Source of the DNA: Deltaproteobacteria bacterium
GTDB lineage: Bacteria > Desulfobacterota > Desulfarculia > Desulfarculales > Desulfarculaceae
Assembly (NCBI GenBank): GCA_020444165.1
Contig: JAHLLK010000112.1
Location: 1-12,964 of the forward strand
DNA length: 12,964 bases
Direction: 5' to 3'
The notes beneath the pieces were generated by a model. It was not told the origin of the DNA, did not search any database, and saw only the letters and a program-made list of their open reading frames with translations. The position numbers were made by a program, and so were the translations under genes. Shown here one piece after another: positions 6,929 through 12,964 of this stretch (position 1 is its first letter; each line of letters begins with the position of its first letter).

Positions 6929-7977
6929 CACAGTTTCCAATAGGAGCGGATGGTGTGCCAACGGGCGGCCAGGCCGTCCGGCTCGAAGATCAAAAACAGG
7001 ATCACGATAAGGCCGAAGACCATCTCCCGGAGGCTGCTGAAGATGCCGAAGATGTCCGGGTAGATGTCGGTCAGCCACTGGGCCGGAATTCGCAGGAGTT
7101 CCGGCAGCACCACCATGAACACCGTGCCGAAGATGGAGCCCAACACGTGGCCCATGCCGCCCACGATGATCATGGCCAGGTACTGCACCGAAAGCCACAT
7201 GGTGAAATGTTCGTCGCTGATGATGGTGATGTAATAGGCCCACAGCCCTCCGGCGATGCCCACCATGAAGGAGCTGATGCCAAAAGACATGATGCGGTAC
7301 TTGAAAAGGTTGACCCCGATCACCTCGGCGGCCAGGTAGCGGTCGCGCACGGCCACAAAGGCCCGGCCGGTGCGGGTGCGGGTGATGTTCTTCAAATATA
7401 GAGTGGCCAAGGCCGCGAAAGCCAGGGCCAGATAGTAAAATTTGAAGTCGGTGTCGAACACGAACCATTCGCCCAGGGAAGCCTGGGCCACCACCAGGCC
7501 GCTGGAGCCGCCGGTCAGGGAGCTCCAGTTGCGCATGGCATAGTCCAGGATGAACTGGGCGGCCATGGTGGCGATGGCCAGATAGAGGCCCCGGAGCCGG
7601 AGCGACGGGATGCCGAAGATCATGCCCGCCGCCGCGGCCATGACCCCGGCCGCCGGCAGGGCCAGGTAGAAAGGCACGCCCGCGTTGGCCAGGATGCCCG
7701 CGGTGTAGGCCCCCACCCCCATGAAGGCGCCGTGCCCCAAGGAGATCTGGCCGGTGTAGCCGGTCAACAGGTTCAGGCCGTGAGCGCCCACCACGTAAAT
7801 GAACACCAGGTTACAGAGGTTCAGGACGTTCAAGCCCATGAAATCGCTGATGGGCTGGGCGAAATAGGGGAATACCAGGAGACAGACGAATAAAACCGTC
7901 ATCCAGGCCTTAAGCCACACGGTGGGGAAGACGGCTTCGTCCTTGGCGTAGTTGGTGAAATACAAACCGCAAGGCAT
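6913..7977 (-). CDS. livM: Liv-type ABC transporter permease LivM
   Basis: A 354-residue inner-membrane permease, one half of the LivH-LivM channel. It shows the LivM hallmarks: GYTGQISLGHGAFMGVGAY (73-91), SLRLRGLYLAIATMAAQFI (125-143), the cytoplasmic ATPase-contact loop TGRAFVAVRDRYLAAEVIG (203-221), GGMGHVLGSIFG (273-284) and the closing LFLIFEPDGL (327-336). About eight to ten hydrophobic membrane segments are apparent. An N-terminal stretch of about 20 polar residues precedes the first segment. The ATG has a GGGAGA Shine-Dalgarno about 8 bases upstream. The upstream neighbour is livH, 63 bases away, with a perfect palindrome in the gap. Confidence 0.95.
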   Translation of the reverse strand: MPCGLYFTNYAKDEAVFPTVWLKAWMTVLFVCLLVFPYFAQPISDFMGLNVLNLCNLVFIYVVGAHGLNLLTGYTGQISLGHGAFMGVGAYTAGILANAGVPFYLALPAAGVMAAAAGMIFGIPSLRLRGLYLAIATMAAQFILDYAMRNWSSLTGGSSGLVVAQASLGEWFVFDTDFKFYYLALAFAALATLYLKNITRTRTGRAFVAVRDRYLAAEVIGVNLFKYRIMSFGISSFMVGIAGGLWAYYITIISDEHFTMWLSVQYLAMIIVGGMGHVLGSIFGTVFMVVLPELLRIPAQWLTDIYPDIFGIFSSLREMVFGLIVILFLIFEPDGLAARWHTIRSYWKLWPFSY

Positions 7978-8001
7978 GAACTGGTTCTCCCGGTCGGTTT
8001 G

Positions 8002-8021
8002 GGCAACGGCCGGCCGTTGCC
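8002..8021 (-). promoter_or_regulatory. Perfect 20-bp palindrome between livH and livM
   Basis: GGCAACGGCC (8002-8011) is followed directly by its reverse complement (8012-8021). In RNA it forms an 8-bp stem with a 4-base CCGG loop. It sits in the 63-base livH-livM gap, 20 bases after the livH stop. There is no T-run, so an mRNA-stability or processing element is more likely than a terminator; a regulator-binding palindrome is also possible. Confidence 0.6.
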
Positions 8022-8040
8022 GTGGTTGGCGGGAATAAGC

Positions 8041-8925
8041 CTAGACCCGCTCGATCTCCTTGATGCCGAACAAACCGTAGGGCTTGATCATCAAAATCAC
8101 GATCAACACGATAAAGGGCGAGATCTCCTTGACGCCGCCGCCCAGGTACACGTCCAGGTAGGCGCCCATGAGGTTTTCCAACACCCCGATGGTGATGCCG
8201 CCGATGATGGCCCCGCCGATGGAGTCCAGCCCGCCCAGGATCACGGCGGGGAAGACCTTGAGCCCGAAGCCGGCCAGGGCTATGTTGATGCCGTTGATGT
8301 TGCCCACCAAAATGCCGCCCACCGCCGAGACCAGGGCCCCGATGGACCAGCTTATGGCAAAGACCCGTTTGACGCTGATGCCCATGGACTGGGCCACCTG
8401 CTGGTCATTGGCCACCGCCCGCATGCTGATGCCCACCCGGGTGAACTTGAAGAACAGGGCGAAAATCAACAGGAAGACAAAGGCAAAGCCCATGGTCCAT
8501 ATGTAGACCTCGGACACCCGGACCGGGCCCAGGTTGACCGCGACCTGGCTGAAGACCTCGGGCTTGAACACCTGGATCTGGGTGCCCCAGGCCACGGTGA
8601 TGAAGGACTTGATCACCGTGGCCAGGGCGATGGTGATCATGATCACGCTGATGATCGGCTCGCCGATCATGGGCCGCAGGATGAGCCGCTCCAAAACGAT
8701 GCCCATCAACACGGCCATGACCATGGTCAAGACGAAAGCCGGTACGATGGGGATGCCCAGGCCGGTGTAGAACCACCAGCAGATGTACCCGCCCACCAGC
8801 ACGAACTCGCCCTGGGCGAAGTTGATGATGCTGGTGGACTTGTAGATGAGGGCAAAGCCCATGGCCACCATGGCGTAGACCGAGCCGATGACCAGGCCGG
8901 TGGTTATAAGTTGCAGAACTTCCAT
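8041..8925 (-). CDS. livH: Liv-type ABC transporter permease LivH
   Basis: A 294-residue inner-membrane permease, the usual LivH length (about 290-310), partner of LivM. The N-terminal block GLVIGSVYAMVAMGFALIYK leads into the family signature SIINFAQGEF (32-41). The cytoplasmic coupling loop VGISMRAVANDQQVAQSMGI is at 164-183, followed by the glycine-rich LGGLDSIGGAIIGG (230-243) and a final KPYGLFG (281-287). About eight membrane segments are visible. AGGGAG precedes the ATG by about 8 bases. It lies 214 bases downstream of the acyl-CoA synthetase gene. Confidence 0.95.
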   Translation of the reverse strand: MEVLQLITTGLVIGSVYAMVAMGFALIYKSTSIINFAQGEFVLVGGYICWWFYTGLGIPIVPAFVLTMVMAVLMGIVLERLILRPMIGEPIISVIMITIALATVIKSFITVAWGTQIQVFKPEVFSQVAVNLGPVRVSEVYIWTMGFAFVFLLIFALFFKFTRVGISMRAVANDQQVAQSMGISVKRVFAISWSIGALVSAVGGILVGNINGINIALAGFGLKVFPAVILGGLDSIGGAIIGGITIGVLENLMGAYLDVYLGGGVKEISPFIVLIVILMIKPYGLFGIKEIERV

Positions 8926-9140
8926 ATGGCTCCCTAACCGGCGGTTGAATTAGGCCTAGTTTCCCGGCCCGGCAGCCCCGGGTGGTTCAAATCCGGGGCC
9001 GGACCCGCTTGCCTGCCGCATACTCTCGGCGGGAGCGGGCGCTGGCCCGGCTCCCTCCCGCGGGGTGGGCCCGCGAGGCCGGAACCGGGGCCAGTCCCGG
9101 CCGGCTGCGGCGCCCTGGAGGTGGTGGGGCCACCGCCTCC
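8926..9140. other. 214-base gap between acyl-CoA synthetase and livH, with a stop-proximal hairpin
   Basis: No gene is seen in this G+C-rich gap. Directly at the stop of the acyl-CoA synthetase, arms at 9117-9127 (GGAGGTGGTGG) and 9130-9140 (CCACCGCCTCC) form an 11-bp stem with one non-Watson-Crick position and a 2-base spacer. No U-tract follows on the minus strand. It is probably an mRNA-end stabiliser. The livH ribosome-binding site is at the other end of the gap. Confidence 0.55.
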
Positions 9141-11155
9141 TAATGCACCGGCTTCCAGAACTGCCACCACTTGCGCTCCGCCTCCAGGGCGTATTGGTCC
9201 AGGCCCCGCATGCGGCGGATGGCCAGGTCGGTGATGATGGTGGCGGTCTTGCCGTCCTGGTACTTGATCTCGCTCTCCACGTGCACCTGGTCCAACTCCT
9301 GGTAAAGGGCCTCGATCTCCTTGGCGTAGCGCTCGGCGATGAAGCGGCGGCGGAGCTTCCTGGTACGGGTCAGTTCGCCGTCGTCGGGATCGAACTCCTT
9401 GTAGAGCAGGAGGAACCGCTCGATGCGCGCGGCCTCGGGCAGGGTGCGGTTAACCCGCACCACCTCGCGCTCGATCAGGTCGTACACCTCCGGCTTGCCG
9501 GCCAAGTCCTGATAGGTGGTGTAGCCGAGGCGATGCTCCTCGGCCCACTTGCCGGTGTGCTTGTAGTCGATGCAGATCATGGCGGTCACGTAGTCCCGCT
9601 CATGACCCAGCACGCAGGTCTCAATGATATAGGGGCAGAATTTCAGCTTGTTTTCGATGAACATGGGCGAGAACCGGGCTTTGCTGGTGAGCTTCATCAG
9701 GTCCTTGACCCGGTCGATGCACACCAGTTGGCCGTCGTCGGTGAGGTAACCGGCGTCGCCCGAGTGCAGCCAGCCTTCGATGATGGTCTCTTTGGTGGCG
9801 TCGTCGTTCTTCAGGTAGCCTTCGAACAGGGCCGGGGAGCGGGACACGATCTCGCCCACTCCCTGGGGATCGGGATCGGCGATTTTGACCTCGGTCTCGG
9901 GGATCGGCTCGCCCACGCTGGAGAAATCCACCCGGCCCTCGCGGTGGATACAGCTGATACCGCTGATCTCGGTCTGGCCGTAGATCTGCTTCAGGTTCAC
10001 GCCGCAGGCGTGGAAAAAGCGGAACACATCCGGGCCCAGGGCCGCGCCGCCGGTGGTGGCGGAGCGGATGTTGGAAAAGCCCAGCCGGTCCTTCAGGGCT
10101 CGGAATAAAAAGATATAGCTCAGGCGATACAGCACCTTCCACAGGAAGGGCGGCGTCCGGCGCTCGAAATGGAAGTCAGCCATCTGATAGCCGATGGGCA
10201 TGCACATGCGGTAGATGAGCTGCTTCAGCGGCGAGGCGTCCAGGTGCTTGACGATGACCGAGCGGGAAAGCTGCTCCCAGACCCGGGGGGGCGAGAACAC
10301 CACGTTGGGCCCGATGTCGTAGAGGTCGGCCATGGCCGTCTCGGGCTCCTCGGGGAAGTTCACCGTGAAGCCCAGCGCCAGGGCGCTGGACACCGCGATC
10401 ATCTGCTCGCCTATCCAGGGCAGGGGCAGGAAGGAGACGATCTGGTCGTTCTCGGTCTTGGGATCCACCTGGTGCAGGTTCAGGGCCATCTTCAGCATGT
10501 TGGAGTGGGACAAGAGCGAGCCCTTGGGGAAGCCGGTGGTGCCCGAGGTATAGGCGATCAGGGCCAGATCGGAGGGCACCAGGCTGTCCACGGTTTTTTC
10601 ATAAAAACCGGGGTTTTTCTTCTCGAACTCGTGGCCCAGCTCCAAGACCTCCGGGAAAAAGATCAGCCGGGGGTCGTCATAGGCGCGCATGCCCTTGGGA
10701 TCAGTGTAGATGATCCTTTTGACGTGAGGCAGCTCGTCACTCATGTCCAGGACTTTGTCGGTCTGCTCCTGGTCCTCGGCCACCACAAAGTGGGCGTCGC
10801 TGTGGTTGATGACGTAGGCCACTTCGGTGAGGATGGAGTCCTGGTAGATGCCCAGGGGCCGGCCCTTCAGCGACTGGGCGGCCAGCTCGGAGTAAAGCCA
10901 CTCCGGCCGGTTGTCGCCGATGATGGCCAGGGCGTCGCCGGCCTCGAAGCCCAACGCAGCCAGGCCCAGGGCCAGGTATTTCACGTTTTCGTAGTAATGC
11001 CGCCAGGTAAAGGACTGCCAGATGCCATACTCCTTTTCCCGGATGGCCGTCTTGGAGTCCCCATACTTTTCGGCGTTGCGTTTGAGAAGGGCCGGGAGGG
11101 TGGCTCCCTGGATATCGATGCCTGGCTCAGGTGCTTTTAGATAAGTCTTGGCCAC
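9140..11155 (-). CDS. Long-chain-type acyl-CoA synthetase (AMP-forming)
   Basis: This enzyme activates a carboxylic acid with ATP and CoA through an acyl-adenylate, probably in the cytoplasm at the membrane. From the GTG at 11155 it has 671 residues. Blocks are the P-loop YTSGTTGFPKG (202-212), YGQTE (392-396), WLHSGDAGY (462-470), DRVKDLMKL (481-489) and the C-terminal ELTRTRKLRRR with the A10 lysine near 600. Insertions between the P-loop and YGQTE, and the overall length, place it with long-chain (FadD/ACSL-like) synthetases. About 70 further residues follow the A10 lysine, ending in a Trp-rich KWWQFWKP tail. The GTG start is preferred because GGGAGAG lies 3 bases before it; a TTG at 11182 would place that site inside the gene. 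It sits between livG and livH, so the acid is probably the transporter's ligand or a derivative. Chain length cannot be read from the sequence. Confidence 0.93.
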   Translation of the reverse strand: MAKTYLKAPEPGIDIQGATLPALLKRNAEKYGDSKTAIREKEYGIWQSFTWRHYYENVKYLALGLAALGFEAGDALAIIGDNRPEWLYSELAAQSLKGRPLGIYQDSILTEVAYVINHSDAHFVVAEDQEQTDKVLDMSDELPHVKRIIYTDPKGMRAYDDPRLIFFPEVLELGHEFEKKNPGFYEKTVDSLVPSDLALIAYTSGTTGFPKGSLLSHSNMLKMALNLHQVDPKTENDQIVSFLPLPWIGEQMIAVSSALALGFTVNFPEEPETAMADLYDIGPNVVFSPPRVWEQLSRSVIVKHLDASPLKQLIYRMCMPIGYQMADFHFERRTPPFLWKVLYRLSYIFLFRALKDRLGFSNIRSATTGGAALGPDVFRFFHACGVNLKQIYGQTEISGISCIHREGRVDFSSVGEPIPETEVKIADPDPQGVGEIVSRSPALFEGYLKNDDATKETIIEGWLHSGDAGYLTDDGQLVCIDRVKDLMKLTSKARFSPMFIENKLKFCPYIIETCVLGHERDYVTAMICIDYKHTGKWAEEHRLGYTTYQDLAGKPEVYDLIEREVVRVNRTLPEAARIERFLLLYKEFDPDDGELTRTRKLRRRFIAERYAKEIEALYQELDQVHVESEIKYQDGKTATIITDLAIRRMRGLDQYALEAERKWWQFWKPVH

Positions 11156-11189
11156 TATCTCTCCCGTTTGTCCCGCTGGCAAAGGTTCG

Positions 11190-11214
11190 AAAAACTCCGC
11201 TCCCGGGAGTTTTT
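11190..11214 (-). terminator. Possible attenuator/partial terminator between livG and acyl-CoA synthetase
   Basis: On the minus strand, AAAAACTCC and GGAGTTTTT form a perfect 9-bp stem around a 7-base loop, so the stem ends in a run of five T. The T-run also pairs with the A-run, as in bidirectional terminators. The stem's G+C part is only four pairs, so termination is likely weak. It lies 35 bases before the GTG start of the acyl-CoA synthetase. Confidence 0.4.
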
Positions 11215-11346
11215 ACCGCCTGGTCTCCGGAAGCCGGCGCCCGTGGTGGCGTGGCTTTGCCCGGGGGAGGGGGCTGGGGCCCGCCCCCCTGCCGGGCTGG
11301 CAAGCCGCCGGCTGGCGGCGCTGTCCAAGGCCGGGAGCCTTTGGCA

Positions 11347-11382
11347 GGTAATTTGGCAACTCAGTTGTTTGGCCAAATTACC
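11347..11382. repeat. Perfect 11-bp inverted repeat with TTTGGC core
   Basis: Arms GGTAATTTGGC (11347-11357) and GCCAAATTACC (11372-11382) are exact reverse complements around 14 bases, which can themselves form AAC-TCA-GTT. The A+T-rich arms stand out in a G+C-rich region. Their TTTGGC/GCCAAA core recalls the hairpins at 74-107 and 2320-2460. Confidence 0.75.
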
Positions 11383-11476
11383 CCAACCGCCTGCTCTCCC
11401 GGGGCTGCGCAACTTGGCGCGCGGTCTGCAGGGGAAAATCCCCGGCGCGCCCGGCAAGCAGTTGCCCAACCGCCTG

Positions 11477-12322
11477 CTACAGCCCCAGCTTGGAGTGGGC
11501 CGCGTTTTCCGCGCCCAGATAAGCCTCGATAACGTGCGCGTTACGGCTGACCTCCAAGGGCGGCCCCTGGGCGATCTTGGTGCCGAAGTCCAACACCACC
11601 ACGCTGTCGCTGATGTCCATGACCACGCCCATGTCGTGCTCGATCAGCACCACGGTCACGCCCCACTCTTCGTTGATGTCCAGAATGAAGCGGGCCATGT
11701 CCTCGGTTTCCTCGAGGTTCATGCCGGCCATGGGTTCGTCCAAGAGAAGGATTTTGGGCTTCATGGCCAGGGCGCGGGCCAGTTCCACCCGCTTTTGCAG
11801 GCCATAGGGCAGGGTGCCCACCACCTTCTTGCGGATGGCCTCGATCTCCAGGAGATCAATGATCCGCTCCTCGATTTCGGTCCGCAGGCGGATCTCCTCG
11901 CGCTTGGCCTTGCCCAGGTAGATGCCGCCGGACAAAAAGCCCGAGTGCATGTGCACGTGATGGCCCAACTTGATGTTGTCCAGCACGGTCATGCCGCGGA
12001 AAAGCTCGATGTTCTGGAAACTGCGGGCAATGCCCAGGGCAGCTACCCCGTGGGTGGGGAGCTTGGAGATGTCCCGGCCCTCGAAGACGATCCGGCCGCG
12101 GTAGGGGTGGTAGAAGCGGCAGATGCAGTTGAGGATGCAGGTCTTGCCCGCGCCGTTGGGACCGATGATGGCCTGGATGTGCCCCCGCTGAACGTTGAAG
12201 GAAACTCCACTCAGGGCGTTCAGCCCACCGAACCGCAGATGCAAATCTTCCACCAGCAGGATGGGATCGGAGGTGGCGGCGGAGGTGGCTCTTGTGGGGC
12301 TCGACGCACCGGCTTGGGACAT
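11477..12322 (-). CDS. livG: Liv-type ABC transporter ATP-binding protein LivG
   Basis: The second ATPase subunit of the importer, 281 residues from the ATG at 12322. Walker A is GPNGAGKT (54-61), the Q-loop is in SFQN (Q103), the signature is LPYGLQKR (171-178; Leu where LivG usually has Gln), Walker B is ILLLDEP (191-197), and the H-loop is IEHD (H229). The segment MAGMN after Walker B is typical of LivG. The chosen start has AGGGAGG 4 bases upstream. The frame stays open to a TTG at 12496, but that extension is low-complexity, covers the candidate promoter and lacks a ribosome-binding site. About 17 polar residues precede ILLVEDLHLRFGG. It is the first gene of the operon. Confidence 0.95.
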   Translation of the reverse strand: MSQAGASSPTRATSAATSDPILLVEDLHLRFGGLNALSGVSFNVQRGHIQAIIGPNGAGKTCILNCICRFYHPYRGRIVFEGRDISKLPTHGVAALGIARSFQNIELFRGMTVLDNIKLGHHVHMHSGFLSGGIYLGKAKREEIRLRTEIEERIIDLLEIEAIRKKVVGTLPYGLQKRVELARALAMKPKILLLDEPMAGMNLEETEDMARFILDINEEWGVTVVLIEHDMGVVMDISDSVVVLDFGTKIAQGPPLEVSRNAHVIEAYLGAENAAHSKLGL

Positions 12323-12400
12323 GCTTCCTCCCTGGCCCGCACCTGGGCATGGGCCTTTGGCAGCCGCGCCGCTAGCGCGACCTCTCACAGGGGCAAGAGA

Positions 12401-12430
12401 TTTATAAAAAACACCGGAGACATAAATTGA
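12401..12430 (-). promoter_or_regulatory. Candidate promoter of the liv/acyl-CoA ligase operon
   Basis: On the minus strand a TATAAA (12406-12401), five of six matches to the sigma-70 -10 box, lies in the only A+T-rich stretch close to livG. The best -35 at suitable spacing (TCAATT/CAATTT, 12430-12424) is weak, so an activator may be needed. Transcription would start near 12394, giving a leader of about 70 bases before the livG ATG. A second candidate is TTGACA at 12496-12491 with a poor -10 (TATCCC) 18 bases on. Confidence 0.4.
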
Positions 12431-12855
12431 GATGTTTTTGGCTTGTTCCCGCTTCCCTCCTAAACAGGGATAGCCAACCGGGTTCATTATTGTCAACCCC
12501 CAAAACGGGGCAACCTATTAAAAGTAGTGGAAGATGTGAAAAGTTACGCAAAGACGGGCCCCGATCGGGTCCGGCCAATCCAGGCCCCCTGCCCACCCAG
12601 AGAAACCCCGAATGTTGGGCGGTGAAAGCGGGGGGACGCGGCCCGGCCGGCTCTGGGCGAGGCGTCGGGGGAGCTGGAGCCGGAGGCTGTCGCGGCAGGG
12701 TCATTAAGCTGAACGCCGTTCCTGTCCGGGCCGCCGCGCCTCCGTGCGGCGGCCTGCCGGGGAGCCCAAGGGGGGGCCGGGGTTTGGCCCGGCCGCGAAG
12801 GACCGCTCCGCAAAAATCAGTAGCCATTTCCCCCTAAACCTCCTAAAGTTTAAAA
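12431..12855. other. Upstream region of the liv operon, no supported gene
   Basis: This stretch is mostly G+C-rich. Open frames on both strands are Pro/Gly/Arg-rich and match nothing. Recognisable structures are a hairpin at 12729-12754 (GGCCGCCGCGC with GTGCGGCGGCC, one wobble, 4-base loop) and a TTGACA box at 12496-12491 (-). A minus-strand ATG at 12827 has AGGAGG 11 bases upstream, but the encoded 141 residues look non-protein-like. The region could hold a regulator's binding sites; nothing specific is visible. Confidence 0.5.
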
Positions 12856-12964
12856 GGGGCGGTGCCGGTCGCGGACGACCCCGCGTGAGCCGGCCGGCAC
12901 CGAAGGCGCCCGGTCTGCAAAATTCGCGCGGGGGCGGTGCCGGTCGCGGACGACCCCGCGTGAG
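12856..12964. repeat. 34-bp direct repeat, two copies with 75-bp period, cut by the window edge
   Basis: Positions 12856-12889 and 12931-12964 are identical over 34 bases, starting GGGGCGGTGCCGG and ending CCCCGCGTGAG. Each copy contains a small dyad, GGTCG-CGGA-CGACC. In the first copy, CGGTGCCGGTCG (12860-12871) can also pair with CGGCCGGCACCG (12891-12902), 12 pairs with one wobble. The second copy runs off the window, so the true repeat length and copy number are unknown. A tandem repeat, an intergenic palindromic element, the edge of a CRISPR-like array, or a contig-end artefact all remain possible. Confidence 0.7.

Larger units (their letters stand above)
11156..11476. other. 321-base hairpin-rich gap between livG and the acyl-CoA synthetase
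   Basis: There is no credible gene, but several inverted repeats occur: 11190-11214 (described separately); GCCCGG at 11259-11264 with CCGGGC at 11292-11297, plus inner AGGGGG/CCCCCT arms; GCCGCC/GGCGGC near 11305-11320; 11347-11382 (described separately); and GGCGCGC (11416-11422) with GCGCGCC (11445-11451) enclosing GGGG-AAAAT-CCCC. This density resembles the spacers around the radical SAM gene. The gap is long for an operon, so a second promoter or a processing site inside it is possible, though I see no clear promoter. Confidence 0.65.

Noticed and set aside
7999..8937. A 312-codon plus-strand frame opposite livH
   Set aside because: The translation is Asp/His/Gly/Gln-rich with no motif. 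The minus strand clearly encodes LivH.
8975..9000. A tRNA T-arm-like stretch (GGTTCAAATCC)
   Set aside because: Only 2-3 bp of the T-stem pair, and no acceptor, D or anticodon arms can be placed on either side.
12323..12496. A 58-residue N-terminal extension of LivG starting at TTG 12496
   Set aside because: It is low-complexity, lacks a ribosome-binding site and overlaps promoter-like sequence. The ATG at 12322 has a strong AGGAGG-type site and gives the usual LivG length.

Overview
The window looks like chromosomal DNA of a high-G+C Gram-negative bacterium. The free periplasmic binding protein, the LivFGHM-type transporter, and the acyl-CoA ligases embedded in the liv operon fit an anaerobic or fatty/aromatic-acid-degrading lineage such as the Desulfobacterota (former Deltaproteobacteria). 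That assignment is inference from gene content and style, not from a marker gene.

Layout. Positions 1-197 are a short hairpin-rich leader. Positions 198-2213 (+) hold one A+T-richer gene for a cobalamin-binding-type radical SAM protein of unknown function, apparently foreign to its G+C-rich surroundings. Positions 2214-2619 are a convergent intergenic region packed with consecutive, mostly perfect inverted repeats. Positions 2620-3345 (-) are lipB (octanoyltransferase). From 12322 down to 3476 (-) runs one long operon: livG, a long-chain-type acyl-CoA synthetase, livH, livM, a periplasmic binding protein, livF and a divergent phenylacetate-CoA-ligase-like protein. It ends at a strong intrinsic-terminator-like hairpin (3403-3439) just before lipB. 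Positions 12323-12964 are upstream of livG: a candidate promoter, G+C-rich DNA with no gene I can support, and at the very end two copies of a 34-bp direct repeat with a 75-bp period.

How the genes work together. The binding protein captures a ligand in the periplasm, LivH and LivM form the membrane channel, and LivG and LivF supply ATP hydrolysis. Two adenylate-forming enzymes in the same operon suggest that the imported molecule is a carboxylic acid (aromatic, aliphatic or dicarboxylic) that is trapped as a CoA thioester, rather than a branched-chain amino acid. The ligase next to livF has lost the canonical ATP-binding P-loop sequence, so its activity is in question.

Most worth a second look: the palindrome arrays around the radical SAM gene and between livG and the acyl-CoA synthetase, which share TTGGCAAAA-type arms; the hairpin in almost every intercistronic gap of the operon; the degenerate ligase; and the truncated repeat at the right edge.
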